In this document: piece after piece, positions 8,702-17,219 of the stretch | How the letters are laid out: every line of letters begins with the position of its first letter | Position numbering within the stretch: position 1 is the stretch's first letter | NCBI RefSeq assembly: GCF_018596315.1 | Contig: NZ_JAHEAG010000013.1 | Span: 22,501 to 86,500, forward strand | DNA: 64,000 nucleotides | DNA from: Bradyrhizobium sp. SRL28 | Lineage (GTDB): Bacteria > Pseudomonadota > Alphaproteobacteria > Rhizobiales > Xanthobacteraceae | Reading direction: 5' to 3' | The notes under the pieces: model-generated | The model's database searches: none | What the model was told of the DNA's origin: nothing | The model's input: only the letters and a program-made list of their open reading frames with translations | Translations under genes and position numbers: made by a program

Positions 8702-8728
8702 GGTCACATTCCCATGTCGTGTTCCGTC
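8702..8728 (+). promoter_or_regulatory. Predicted ECF41-dependent promoter
   Basis: ggtcaca (8702-8708), then 16 bases, then cgtc (8725-8728). As I recall, the published ECF41 consensus is TGTCACA-N16-CGTC, so this fits with one mismatch. It points toward the CMD-family gene 85 bases downstream and starts immediately before the sigma factor's start codon. A second, weaker candidate is tgtgaca-N17-cgtc at 8757-8784. Confidence 0.5.
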
Positions 8729-8812
8729 ATGGCTATGACGAACGAAACCGCGCCGATGTGACAGCAAATCGGCGCGGCCGCGTCAAAACGGAACAACTCA
8801 TGGAGAGTAGAA

Positions 8813-9271
8813 ATGATGCACGCCCGTATGAATCACCCGGTCATGGTCGTTCCCGATGCCATGAAGGCGCTGCAGGCGCTGGGCGAATTGACCAAAAACA
8901 GCCTGTCGGAAAAGCTGCTCGAACTGGTGCATCTGCGCGCCAGCCAGATCAACGGCTGCAGCGTTTGCGTCGACATGCACCCAAAGCTCGCCAAGAAGGC
9001 CGGCGAGACCGACGAGCGCCTGTTCGCGGTGGCGGCCTGGCGCGACACCCCCTATTTCACCGAAGGGGAGCGCGCGGCCCTGGCGCTGACGGAAGCGCTG
9101 ACCCGGATCAGTGACCGCGCCGATCCGGTGCCGGACGAGGTCTGGGACGAGGCCGACAAGCATTTCGACGAGGCGGAGCTCGCAGCGCTGATTCTGGCGA
9201 TCGCCAATATCAATGTCTGGAACAGGCTTAACGTCGCCGTGCGCCAGCCGGTCGGCGCTTGGAAGGGGTAA
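8813..9271 (+). CDS. Carboxymuconolactone decarboxylase (AhpD-like) family protein
   Basis: 152 residues. The AhpD active site CxxCxxxH is intact: C49-S-V-C52-V-D-M-H56. Such proteins form all-helical oligomers and act as thiol-dependent peroxide reductases or as decarboxylases; the CxxC version favours a redox role. GGAGAG lies upstream of the ATG. It is divergent from the ECF41 sigma gene and preceded by an ECF41-like promoter, so it is probably that factor's main target. A rho-independent terminator follows at 9342. Confidence 0.9.
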   Translation: MMHARMNHPVMVVPDAMKALQALGELTKNSLSEKLLELVHLRASQINGCSVCVDMHPKLAKKAGETDERLFAVAAWRDTPYFTEGERAALALTEALTRISDRADPVPDEVWDEADKHFDEAELAALILAIANINVWNRLNVAVRQPVGAWKG

Positions 9272-9341
9272 CCTGCGACCCAATTGCGGTCAATTTTGAC
9301 GCGCCGGAACGTGCTTAATTCAGCGGCGCGCGCTAAACAAC

Positions 9342-9372
9342 AAGCCCGGCCGGCTCGGCCGGGCTTTCGCTT
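9342..9372 (+). terminator. Rho-independent terminator after the AhpD-like gene
   Basis: aagcccggccg (9342-9352), loop gct, cggccgggctt (9356-9366): an 11-bp perfect GC-rich stem followed by t-rich sequence. It ends the AhpD-like transcript before the cyclase gene. Confidence 0.85.
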
Positions 9373-9398
9373 TTGTTGCTTCATCCCGATTCACGATC

Positions 9399-11159
9399 AT
9401 GCCCGTCCTTTTAGAAAAAACAGCCATGCTGCGGCCGACCATCCGAAAGCGAATTCTCGGCATCGCCCTCGGCTTGATCTTCCTGATGGCGATCACGTCG
9501 GCGCTGTCGACGGTGATGACGCGCAAGATTGCCCATCAGCTCGACGAGTTCAGCGGCAAATATGTCGAGGCCTATGGGCATCTGGCGCGGATGAATATCC
9601 GTTCGCTGGAGCAGGCTCTGGCGCTGCGCCGGATCGTGATCAGCAGGATGCAGTCGCCGCCCGACATGGCATTCTCTGCAGATCAGCGAAAAATCTATGA
9701 AGCGAAGGGACAGGAAATCGAGCAGGAGGCGCAGGCCGCGCGCGCCCTGATCAACGCGATCATCGACGATGTCTCCACCGAATCCGATAACGCGCGGCTC
9801 GGCCGGATCGACGATCGAATCGAGCACGTGACCAACGATCTCCGCCGCTATCTCGGTGAGGAATACAAGCGGCTGTTGTCGCTGCTCGACGCCGGGAATT
9901 TCGCGGAGGCCAGGGCCAGCCTGGCCCGGACCGACACGCTGCGCGACGAATTCAACCAAAGGATCGAAGGTATCCGCACGGACATGCTTGGACAGGTCCG
10001 CAGCGATGCCGTGATGACGATGCGCGACCAGAAGACGGCCATTGTCATCTCCGTTGTCCTGACCCTGCTTGCGGGTATCCTCGGACTGATGTTTTCACTT
10101 TTCATCAGCACCGGCATTACCGGACCGGTCCGGCGCTTGCTGGAAGGTACCCGTGCGGTGGAAGCCGGCCGACTCGACGGGTCGATCGACGTCACCACGC
10201 GCGACGAGATCGGCCAGCTCACGACGGCCTTCAACAACATGGTCGAGCAATTGCGCCACAAGGAGCACCTGCGCGAGACTTTCGGCCGCTACATGGATCC
10301 GCGCGTCGTGGAAGGACTGATCGACCCGCAAGCGCTGACCGCGAGCAATGGCGAGCGGCGGGTGATGACGGTGCTGTTCTGCGACATGAAGGGCTTTACC
10401 AGCCTCAGCGAAGGCACGACGCCGCAGGGCCTCGTCAAGGTGATGAACCACTATCTCTCGACGATGTCGGGGCCGATCCGCAGCCATCGCGGCATCATCG
10501 ACAAATATATCGGCGACGCGATCATGGCCTATTGGGGGCCTCCGTTCACCGAGCATAGCGAACAGGCGCGGCTGGCCTGTCTTGCCGCCGTCGAAATGGC
10601 GGATCGTGGTACGGCGCTGCGGACCGAGTTGCCCGAACTGCTGGGCGTGCGCACGGTGCCGAGCGACTGCGAAGTGCGCATCGGCATCGCCACCGGCGAG
10701 GTCCTCGTCGGCAGCATCGGCTCGGAATTCATGATGAGCTACACGGTGATGGGCGACGCGGTGAATCTGGCCTCACGCCTCGAGAATGCCAACAAGATCT
10801 ATGGCAGCCACTCGCTGGCGTCAGAGCCTGCGATCACTGCGGCCGGCGATGCGATCGAAGCGCGCGAGATCGACCGCTTGGTGGTCGCGGGCCAGACCCG
10901 TCCCGAAGCGGTGTTCGAGATCTTGGGGCGCAAGGGCGAGCTTGGCGAGAAGCAGCTTGCACTGCGGGAGCGATATGCCGAAGGGCTCGCCGCCTATCGT
11001 GCGCGGCGTTGGGATGACGCTCGCCGGGCATTCAAGGCCTGTCTCGAAGCGGTCCCCGGCGACGGGCCGTCGATGGCGCTGGCCCAGCGCGTCGAGAATT
11101 TTCAGGCCAACCCGCCCCCCGCCGATTGGGATGGCGCGTGGCGCCTCGACCAGAAGTAA
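9399..11159 (+). CDS. Membrane-bound class III adenylate/guanylate cyclase with HAMP domain
   Basis: 586 residues; an ATG at 9426 (MLRPTIRKR) is an alternative start and neither has a clear Shine-Dalgarno. Order: TM1 about 19-40, an extracytoplasmic helical sensor to about 210, TM2 about 212-236, HAMP about 237-285, catalytic CHD domain about 318-480, then a short C-terminal helical tail. The two metal-binding Asp are visible in LFCDMKGFTSL and IDKYIGDAIMAYWG, and the transition-state Asn/Arg in GDAVNLASRLEN. It should make cAMP (or cGMP) in response to an envelope signal. No partner gene is adjacent. Confidence 0.9.
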   Translation: MPVLLEKTAMLRPTIRKRILGIALGLIFLMAITSALSTVMTRKIAHQLDEFSGKYVEAYGHLARMNIRSLEQALALRRIVISRMQSPPDMAFSADQRKIYEAKGQEIEQEAQAARALINAIIDDVSTESDNARLGRIDDRIEHVTNDLRRYLGEEYKRLLSLLDAGNFAEARASLARTDTLRDEFNQRIEGIRTDMLGQVRSDAVMTMRDQKTAIVISVVLTLLAGILGLMFSLFISTGITGPVRRLLEGTRAVEAGRLDGSIDVTTRDEIGQLTTAFNNMVEQLRHKEHLRETFGRYMDPRVVEGLIDPQALTASNGERRVMTVLFCDMKGFTSLSEGTTPQGLVKVMNHYLSTMSGPIRSHRGIIDKYIGDAIMAYWGPPFTEHSEQARLACLAAVEMADRGTALRTELPELLGVRTVPSDCEVRIGIATGEVLVGSIGSEFMMSYTVMGDAVNLASRLENANKIYGSHSLASEPAITAAGDAIEAREIDRLVVAGQTRPEAVFEILGRKGELGEKQLALRERYAEGLAAYRARRWDDARRAFKACLEAVPGDGPSMALAQRVENFQANPPPADWDGAWRLDQK

Positions 11160-11170
11160 CGCGGGCGCGT

Positions 11171-11995
11171 TCACGCCTTCAGAAAATCCAGCACCACGTT
11201 GCAAAATTCCTGCGGCGCCTGTTCGAACATCCAGTGGCGCGTACCCGGGATGATCGCCGTCTTGGCACCCGGAATATGCTCAGCCAGCACGCGCCAGTTC
11301 ACGGCCAGCCCGCCCTTGGTGTCGCCGCCTCCGATCAACAGCGTCGGCGTCTTGATCGATTCCGCTTCGCTTCTTAAAAACGGCCTGCGGTTCTCGCCGA
11401 CCTGACCAAGCAGCGTATAGATGTTGTCGCGCAATTGCTGCCGCGGCGCCGCGGGCCACCGTGCCCACGCGCCTTCACCATCGATGCCGTCGACGAAGAG
11501 TGCGAGCGCACCGTCGATGTCGCCGTTTCGCACCATCTCGGCCGCGACCGGAACGCGCGGACCCAGCGGCACGGGGCCGGGAGGCGGGGTGGTTGGCTGC
11601 AGCGCAGGTTCGAGATCGCCGCCGGGTTCAGCAAGAATGGCCCTGCGCAACAGATCCGGCCGCGCCTGCGCCACCCGGAATCCGATATGGCCGCCGCGGG
11701 AATGCCCCATCAGATCGACCGGCCCGACATTCAGCTTTTCGATGAAGCCGATCACGTCGTCGACGTGCTGCGCCATCAGATAGTCGCTGCCTACCCCGTC
11801 CCAATGCTCCGGAAAGAAGCGGCGCAGGCTGAGCGAAATCACGGGGTGCTTCTTCGACAACGGCCCGAGCACGGCGTTCCAGGTACGGAAGTCGCCGAGT
11901 GTGCCATGCACGAGAATCAGTGGCGGGCTGTTGTCGGCACCTCGGCCAACATCGAGATAAGCGATGTCATAGCCGTTGACGGTCAGTGTCTGCAT
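11171..11995 (-). CDS. Alpha/beta hydrolase, tandem copy A
   Basis: 274 residues from the ATG at 11995, five bases after the stop of its upstream paralogue. Alpha/beta-hydrolase features: oxyanion loop VHGTLGD (29-35), nucleophile elbow GHSRGG with Ser99, and a late His in GTRHWMFEQAP. It aligns without gaps over its first 100 residues with the next gene (same length, Ser99 in both), so the pair is a tandem duplication. Soluble, no signal peptide. Substrate unknown; probably an ester or C-C hydrolase. Co-transcribed with copy B. Confidence 0.88.
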   Translation of the reverse strand: MQTLTVNGYDIAYLDVGRGADNSPPLILVHGTLGDFRTWNAVLGPLSKKHPVISLSLRRFFPEHWDGVGSDYLMAQHVDDVIGFIEKLNVGPVDLMGHSRGGHIGFRVAQARPDLLRRAILAEPGGDLEPALQPTTPPPGPVPLGPRVPVAAEMVRNGDIDGALALFVDGIDGEGAWARWPAAPRQQLRDNIYTLLGQVGENRRPFLRSEAESIKTPTLLIGGGDTKGGLAVNWRVLAEHIPGAKTAIIPGTRHWMFEQAPQEFCNVVLDFLKA

Positions 11996-12000
11996 GGCGA

Positions 12001-12825
12001 TCAACCCTCTGCGAGATATGTCAAAACGATCTCGCAATATTTCTGCGGCGCCTGCTCGAACATCGGATGTGTGGTGTTCGGGATCATCTCGGTGCGCGAC
12101 CCCTTCACGTTCGTAGCGAGAGCATGCAACACCTTCGGCGGCGTGCCCTTGGTGAGGGCGCCGCCGATGAACAATGTCGGCGTCTTGATTGACTCCGCAT
12201 CCGCTTTGGAGAATGGCGGCCGCTGGTCGCGCTTCTGGCCAATCAGCGTCGTGGCATTGTCGCGCAAAAGCTGTTTGGGCGTCGCCGGCAGGCGCTTCCA
12301 CGCGCCGGGCCCCTCCAGCGCGTCCATGAAGATCTGCAGGCCGCCATCGATGTCGCCCCCGGCGATCAGCTCGGCGGAAGCCGCAATCATGCCGGCCAGC
12401 GGCGAGGGGCCGGGCTTGTAGGCGGGATCGAGCGTGGCGTCGAGTTCGCCGCCGGGCTCGGCCAGAATCAACTTGCGCAAGAGATCCGGCCGCCGCTGCG
12501 CGACGCGAAAGCAGATGTGGCCGCCGCGGGAATGGCCCATCAGGTTGACCGGCCTGGTATCGAGCTTCTCGACGAAGCCGATCACGTCGTCAACATGCTG
12601 CGCGATCGAATAGGTGTCGCCGACGCCGTCCCAATGGTCGGGGAAGAAATGCCGCAGCGACGGCGCGATCACGCGGTGTTGGCGCGTCAGCGGTCCCAGC
12701 ACCGACGACCAGATCCGGAAGTCGCACAGCGAGCCGTGCACGCAGACCAGCGGCGGGCCATTGCCGGCGCTTTGGCCGACATCGAGATAGGCCATGTCAT
12801 AGCCGTTGACGTGTATGGTTTGCAT
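12001..12825 (-). CDS. Alpha/beta hydrolase, tandem copy B
   Basis: 274 residues, paralogue of the gene at 11171. Conserved blocks include NGYDMAYLDVG, HWDGVG, AQHVDDVIGF, LMGHSRGGHI (Ser99) and HPMFEQAPQKY (catalytic His). It is the first gene of the pair. Differences cluster in the cap region (residues about 130-200), where specificity usually resides, suggesting the copies have different substrates. Its promoter should lie in the 180 bases before the divergent Ogt-type gene. Confidence 0.88.
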   Translation of the reverse strand: MQTIHVNGYDMAYLDVGQSAGNGPPLVCVHGSLCDFRIWSSVLGPLTRQHRVIAPSLRHFFPDHWDGVGDTYSIAQHVDDVIGFVEKLDTRPVNLMGHSRGGHICFRVAQRRPDLLRKLILAEPGGELDATLDPAYKPGPSPLAGMIAASAELIAGGDIDGGLQIFMDALEGPGAWKRLPATPKQLLRDNATTLIGQKRDQRPPFSKADAESIKTPTLFIGGALTKGTPPKVLHALATNVKGSRTEMIPNTTHPMFEQAPQKYCEIVLTYLAEG

Positions 12826-13007
12826 GGGACTCGTGAGTTAGGGGGGGCCACAGGCCATTGAACGGCGTCGCAGCGTCCCCAGATCAGCGGAAGTTGTTCA
12901 TGCCGTCAAGTTCCCCGGGATTCGGGTGGATAGCAATAATCTCCAAGCCTAGATTTGGGCGAAGAAGGAAGCTGGGTGGCATTGAACAGGAGAATATGGA
13001 GCCAGCC

Positions 13008-13550
13008 ATGACCGGGCACCATTTTACGATATTCGACACCGCGATCGGCCGCTGCGGCATCGTGTGGGGCGAGCGCGGCATCACCTCGGTGCAACTGCCG
13101 ATGGGTGATGAAAAGAAGACCCGCACCCGCCTGCAGCAGCGCCATGGCGACCTCATCGAGGCGGAGCCGCCTGCGAAGGTGCAGGCCGCGATCGAAGGGA
13201 TCAAAGAGCTGCTCGAAGGCAAGCCGAACGACCTCGCCGATGTCGTGCTCGATCTCGACGGCGTGCCCGAATTCAACCGCGGCGTCTATGACATCGCGCG
13301 CACCATTCCGCCGGGCCAGACCATGACCTATGGCGATATCGCCAAGCGTCTTGGCGGTGTCGAGCTATCGCGCGACGTCGGCCAGGCGCTGGGTCGCAAT
13401 CCCTGTCCGATCGTGGTGCCGTGCCACCGCGTGCTGGCGGCCGGCAACAAGCCCGGCGGTTTCTCCGCCAATGGCGGGGTGGTGACGAAACTGAAGATGC
13501 TGGCGATCGAAGGCGCGGCCGTGAACCACACGCCGAGCCTGTTCGATTGA
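13008..13550 (+). CDS. Methylated-DNA--protein-cysteine methyltransferase (Ogt type)
   Basis: 180 residues from the ATG at 13008, which has GGAG seven bases upstream. An ATG at 12996 is also possible but its AGGAG is only three bases away. The MGMT active site is VPCHRVLA, with the suicidal Cys in PCHR. GxT/SYGDIAKRLG and RDVGQALGRNPCP form the DNA-binding winged helix. It repairs O6-alkylguanine and O4-alkylthymine by transferring the alkyl group to its own Cys. There is no Ada regulatory N-terminus, so it is of the constitutive Ogt type. Confidence 0.92.
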   Translation: MTGHHFTIFDTAIGRCGIVWGERGITSVQLPMGDEKKTRTRLQQRHGDLIEAEPPAKVQAAIEGIKELLEGKPNDLADVVLDLDGVPEFNRGVYDIARTIPPGQTMTYGDIAKRLGGVELSRDVGQALGRNPCPIVVPCHRVLAAGNKPGGFSANGGVVTKLKMLAIEGAAVNHTPSLFD

Positions 13551-13556
13551 GCGTTT

Positions 13557-14360
13557 TCAACGCCCCTTGAAATTGGGTGTCCGCTTCTCGTTGAAAGCCA
13601 GCACGCCCTCGCGGCGGTCCTCGGTCGGAACCATTCGGTTGTAGGCCTCGATCTCCAGCGCGAGGCCGTCCCGCAGCGACAGTTGCAGGCCGCGATGGAT
13701 CGATAGCTTTGCCTGGCGGACGGAGATCGGCGCATTGCGGGCGATGCGTGACGCGGTCGCCAGCGCCGCCGGCAACAGTTCGGATAGCGGAAACACTTCG
13801 TTCACGAGACCCCAAGCGTGGGCCTCGGCCGCGGTAAACGGCTTGCCGGTCAGGATCAATTCCTTGGCGCGGCGCTCGCCGACGGCCCGCGGCAGGGTCT
13901 GTGTGCCGCCGCCGCCGGGCATGATGCCAAGCGTCACCTCGGTCAGCGCAAAGCGTGCGCTCTCCGCCGCGTAGAGAAAATCGCAGCAGCCGGCGATCTC
14001 GCAGCCGCCGCCATAGGCCGCGCCGTTGACGGCACCGATGATCGGGACCGGGCAGTCGATCAGCGCCCGCACCATGCGCTCGAAAATGACGTGCTGGCGC
14101 GTCCACGCCTCGTCCGTCATGCCGCGACGCTCCTTCAAATCGCCGCCTGCGCAGAAGGCCTTGTCGCCGGCACCGGTCAGGACGATGCAGCGCAGGCTCT
14201 TCGGATCAAGCGATACATCCTCGAAGTAGCGCACGAGGTCGCGTCCCATCTGAGTGTTGAGTGCATTGGATGCGTCCGGCCGGTTGAGCCTGATGATCGC
14301 CACATGCTCATCGATCGGCTCGACCGTAAGCGTCTCGAAGGTGGGTGAATTCGCGCTCAT
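13557..14360 (-). CDS. Enoyl-CoA hydratase/isomerase (crotonase) family
   Basis: 267 residues, full crotonase length. The CoA oxyanion hole segments are KAFCAGGDLKE (68-77) and AAYGGGCEIAG. Both catalytic glutamates of hydratases are present, E121 (GGGCE) and E141 (LTEVTLG). The start codon overlaps the stop of the upstream MBL gene as ATGA, so the two are translationally coupled. It is the third gene of the serine hydrolase-MBL-crotonase operon. Probable role in degradation of a carboxylic acid via CoA esters; the exact substrate is not evident. Confidence 0.9.
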   Translation of the reverse strand: MSANSPTFETLTVEPIDEHVAIIRLNRPDASNALNTQMGRDLVRYFEDVSLDPKSLRCIVLTGAGDKAFCAGGDLKERRGMTDEAWTRQHVIFERMVRALIDCPVPIIGAVNGAAYGGGCEIAGCCDFLYAAESARFALTEVTLGIMPGGGGTQTLPRAVGERRAKELILTGKPFTAAEAHAWGLVNEVFPLSELLPAALATASRIARNAPISVRQAKLSIHRGLQLSLRDGLALEIEAYNRMVPTEDRREGVLAFNEKRTPNFKGR

Positions 14361-15226
14361 ATCGCCTCACAGGAAAATCCGTTGCCGCGGCGTCGAATCT
14401 TTCCGACCGAAGGCGAGGGGAAATGCGCGGTGCAGCACAGCGTGTCGGTGTCGCAGTAGCGCTCCATGAAATTGCGCCGCGTGGTCGCTGCCTGCGCCTG
14501 ATCGACGTCGAACTTGACGGATAGTTCCGGATAGCGCGTCTGCAGCGGCGAATGCATCAGGTCGCCCGAGAACACGGCGTCATCCTTGCCGCGGCCGAAG
14601 GTGAAGGCGACATGCCCGGGCGTGTGGCCCGGCGTCGGCAAGATGCGTGTGTGATCGCCGATTGCGAAGTCGCTGCGGACAATGTCCGCCTGTTTTGCTT
14701 CGACGACCGGCAGCACGCTGTCAGCAAACGGCGGCACAGGCGTTCTCGCGTGCGTCTCGGTCCAGTAGTCGAACTCGGTCTTGTCGAACACGTAGCGCGC
14801 CTTGGGAAAGGTCGGCACCCAGCGGCCATTGTCGAGCCGCGTGTTCCAGCCGACATGGTCGACATGCAGATGCGTGCACATGACATAGTCGATGTCGCCG
14901 ACGGAAATCCCGGCGGCGGCCAACGCGCGCGCATAGGTATCGTCGGCCTTCATGTTCCATTTCGGCCGCTGCGGTCGCGGCTTGTCGTTGCCGATACAGC
15001 TATCGATCAGGATGGTGTGATGCGGCGTCTTCACGACATATGACTGGAAGCACAGGATCAGCACGTCCTTGTCGTCGAGCGCGCCGGCCTTTTGCATCCA
15101 CGCGCGGTTCTCCGTCAGCAGCTCCGGCGTCAGGCCCGGCAGCATTTCCAGTGCCGGCACAAAAGTAGTTTCCTGCTCGATGATGCGATGAATGGTGAGA
15201 TCGCCGACGGTGAATTTCAGGCTCAT
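14357..15226 (-). CDS. MBL-fold metallo-hydrolase, copy 1
   Basis: 289 residues from the ATG at 15226; an upstream extension lacks family similarity. The zinc site HLHVDH (H119, H121, D123, H124) is intact, with later ligands in TPGHTPGH and SGDLMHSP. The segment HLHVDHVGWNTRL is shared with a second MBL protein at 18250, so the two are paralogues. This subgroup resembles quorum-quenching lactonase and N-acyl hydrolase-like MBL proteins, but the substrate is unknown. It lies 16 bases after the serine hydrolase gene and overlaps the crotonase start. Confidence 0.88.
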   Translation of the reverse strand: MSLKFTVGDLTIHRIIEQETTFVPALEMLPGLTPELLTENRAWMQKAGALDDKDVLILCFQSYVVKTPHHTILIDSCIGNDKPRPQRPKWNMKADDTYARALAAAGISVGDIDYVMCTHLHVDHVGWNTRLDNGRWVPTFPKARYVFDKTEFDYWTETHARTPVPPFADSVLPVVEAKQADIVRSDFAIGDHTRILPTPGHTPGHVAFTFGRGKDDAVFSGDLMHSPLQTRYPELSVKFDVDQAQAATTRRNFMERYCDTDTLCCTAHFPSPSVGKIRRRGNGFSCEAI

Positions 15227-15242
15227 GATTTTCTCGGCTTGA

Positions 15243-16439
15243 TTAGCGCGCGTTGTTGTCCCGAACATACGGGATGATGAAGTTGGCGAGGATGTCGAGC
15301 GCCGCACTTCCTTGCCTGGGGCTGCCATAAAGCCCTGAAGTCGTCACCATCACAAGGTCGAGTTCGGGGATGATGAATATGCGCTGGCCGCCGAGGCCCT
15401 GGGCCGCAATCCATTTCACGTCCTTGTCGCCGGATAGCGTGCGACCCATCCACCATTGCTGACCGTAATAGAACAGCCCGCCGAAATAACCGATCGCCTG
15501 GAAGCGCGGCGTGACCGATTGCTCGATCCATTTCGCCGAGACAATTTCCCGGCCGGCCCACGCGCCTTTGTTGAGCACGAGCTGGCCGATCTTTGCGGCG
15601 TCGCGCGGGCGCAGGCGAAGACCCGCGGCCGACGAAATATGCTCGTTACGGTACTTCATCCATTCCCAGTCCGAGATGCCGAGGGGAGCGAACAGCGCCT
15701 CACGCGCGAACGCCTCCAGTGACTTGCCCGATACACGCTCGATGACTTCACCGAGCAGGTCCGTTCCACCGCTATTGTAATTCCAGACGGTATCCGGAGG
15801 TGCTGCGATCGGCTTCGACAGGACATAGCGGAACGGGTCGGCCTCGGTGCTGAGTTGCCGTTCGTCATTTCGCGGATCGGCCCAAGGGCGGCTCTGATCC
15901 CACTGCATGCCCGACGACATGGTCAGGAGGTGACGGAGGGTGATGTTGTCCCAGCCCGCCGTTTTCACCGCCGAGTAGTCCGGAAAGAATTTGACGACGG
16001 GCTCGTCCACGCTCTTGATCAGTTCGCGATCGATCGCAATCCCCATCAGCAGCGAAGTCACGCTTTTCGAAATCGACCGCATGTCGTGCTTAATGGTAGC
16101 GTCGAACTCGAACGGTCCCCTGTCCGTTCCCCAGAGCTCGTCAGGGCCAGTGAAGTATTGCTCGAACACCAGCTTGCCATGGCGCGCGATCAGCACGGCA
16201 TGCACGTTGGCATTGGTGGCCGCGAGCCGTGCCGCGATGCCGCACAGGCGTGGGCCATCGAGGCTGACGCTCTCCGGTGTCGCGGTCGGCCAGCCATTGT
16301 TGAGTGATGTCGGGCTTCCGCAGGCGAGATTGCGCTGGTCGGTCGAGAATTGCTGGGTCTGCGCGGCAGCAGCGGATGCCGCGAGCGTGAAGAGGGCGGC
16401 AAGGCCGAGGCGCCGCAATCGTTTGCCACCCTCGCGCAT
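15243..16439 (-). CDS. Exported serine hydrolase, beta-lactamase class C/NylB-like family
   Basis: 398 residues with a signal peptide (RRLGLAALFTLAASAAAAQ, cleavage near residue 27). The nucleophile motif SxxK is S122-I-S-K125 and the second motif is YNS in WNYNSGG, as in family VIII esterases and 6-aminohexanoate-dimer hydrolases. The core ends with LGGQRIFIIPELDLVMVTTSG, typical of these enzymes. Probably periplasmic and active on an ester or amide rather than a beta-lactam antibiotic. It is the first gene of a three-gene operon with the MBL hydrolase and the crotonase. Confidence 0.88.
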   Translation of the reverse strand: MREGGKRLRRLGLAALFTLAASAAAAQTQQFSTDQRNLACGSPTSLNNGWPTATPESVSLDGPRLCGIAARLAATNANVHAVLIARHGKLVFEQYFTGPDELWGTDRGPFEFDATIKHDMRSISKSVTSLLMGIAIDRELIKSVDEPVVKFFPDYSAVKTAGWDNITLRHLLTMSSGMQWDQSRPWADPRNDERQLSTEADPFRYVLSKPIAAPPDTVWNYNSGGTDLLGEVIERVSGKSLEAFAREALFAPLGISDWEWMKYRNEHISSAAGLRLRPRDAAKIGQLVLNKGAWAGREIVSAKWIEQSVTPRFQAIGYFGGLFYYGQQWWMGRTLSGDKDVKWIAAQGLGGQRIFIIPELDLVMVTTSGLYGSPRQGSAALDILANFIIPYVRDNNAR

Positions 16440-16461
16440 GCTGCCGTCTCCGTTTCCGTTG

Positions 16462-17076
16462 TTACGCCGGCGGCGGGACTGAGATTTTCACCGACGGCCG
16501 CTCCAGCATTTTCTGGTGGAAGGCGTCGAGCTTCGGAAAGGCCTTGCGCCAGCCGCAATCGGCGAAGCGGAAATCGGCATAGCCGAGCACGCAAACAAGG
16601 CCGATCTGGACGACGTTGAACGGTCCGGACAGCACCTCGGGCTTGTTCTCGAAGCGCGCCATGCCGGTCCACGCGCGGTTCCAGTGATCGTCGGACCACG
16701 CCTTCCACCGCAGCGGCTCCGGCCGCACCATGCCCTCGTAGCGGCACAGCAGCATGGAATCGAGCATGCCCTGCAGCAGCGAATGGTCGCTCTTCACCTT
16801 CCATCGTTCGGGACCGGAGGCGGGGATCAGTTTGCCGCCGCCGGCGAGCTCGTCGAGATATTCGACGATGACGTAGGAATCGAGGATCACGTCGCCATTG
16901 TCGAGGATCAGCACCGGCAGCTTCTTCAGCGGCGTGATCTTCGAATATTCCTCGTTAGCCTGACCCGGCGCGACGGTCGCGGGAGTGAATTCGATCTTGT
17001 CGATCAGGCCGGTCTCGATCGCGGCGATGCGGACTTTTCGGGCGAAAGGCGAGGCGGGGGAGAAGGTGAGTTTCAT
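16462..17076 (-). CDS. Glutathione S-transferase family protein
   Basis: 204 residues from the ATG at 17076 (GGAAA upstream); the longer frame reaches into a palindromic repeat. The N-terminal thioredoxin fold has SPASPFARKVRIAAIE, KLPVLILDNGDVILDSYVI and EYLDEL; the C-terminal domain is all helical. The Ser-rich N-terminal motif at residues 6-9 suggests a Ser-type rather than Tyr-type GST. Cytoplasmic. The separate gap to the serine hydrolase gene is 22 bases, so it may be the first gene of the same transcript. Confidence 0.88.
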   Translation of the reverse strand: MKLTFSPASPFARKVRIAAIETGLIDKIEFTPATVAPGQANEEYSKITPLKKLPVLILDNGDVILDSYVIVEYLDELAGGGKLIPASGPERWKVKSDHSLLQGMLDSMLLCRYEGMVRPEPLRWKAWSDDHWNRAWTGMARFENKPEVLSGPFNVVQIGLVCVLGYADFRFADCGWRKAFPKLDAFHQKMLERPSVKISVPPPA

Positions 17077-17102
17077 TTTTTTGTTTCCTTGGTTATTTCC
17101 TC

Positions 17103-17192
17103 CGTCATGGCCGGGCTTGTCCCGGCCATCCACGTCTTACTTGCGGCAAGAGAGTCAAGACGTGGATGCCCGGCACAAGGCCGGGCATGACG
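17103..17192. repeat. Palindromic REP-like element (cgtcatggccgggctt family)
   Basis: A 90-base imperfect inverted repeat: the left arm cgtcatggccgggcttgtcc ... ccacgtctt (17103-17138) pairs with aagacgtggat ... ccgggcatgacg (17156-17192). I recall this as one of the commonest palindromic repeats in Bradyrhizobium intergenic regions. It can form a long hairpin between the GST and FAH genes, which run in the same direction, and may act as a transcript stabiliser or terminator. Confidence 0.7.
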
Positions 17193-17219
17193 ACGGCGCA
17201 AGCGGCCGCAGCCCGAACC

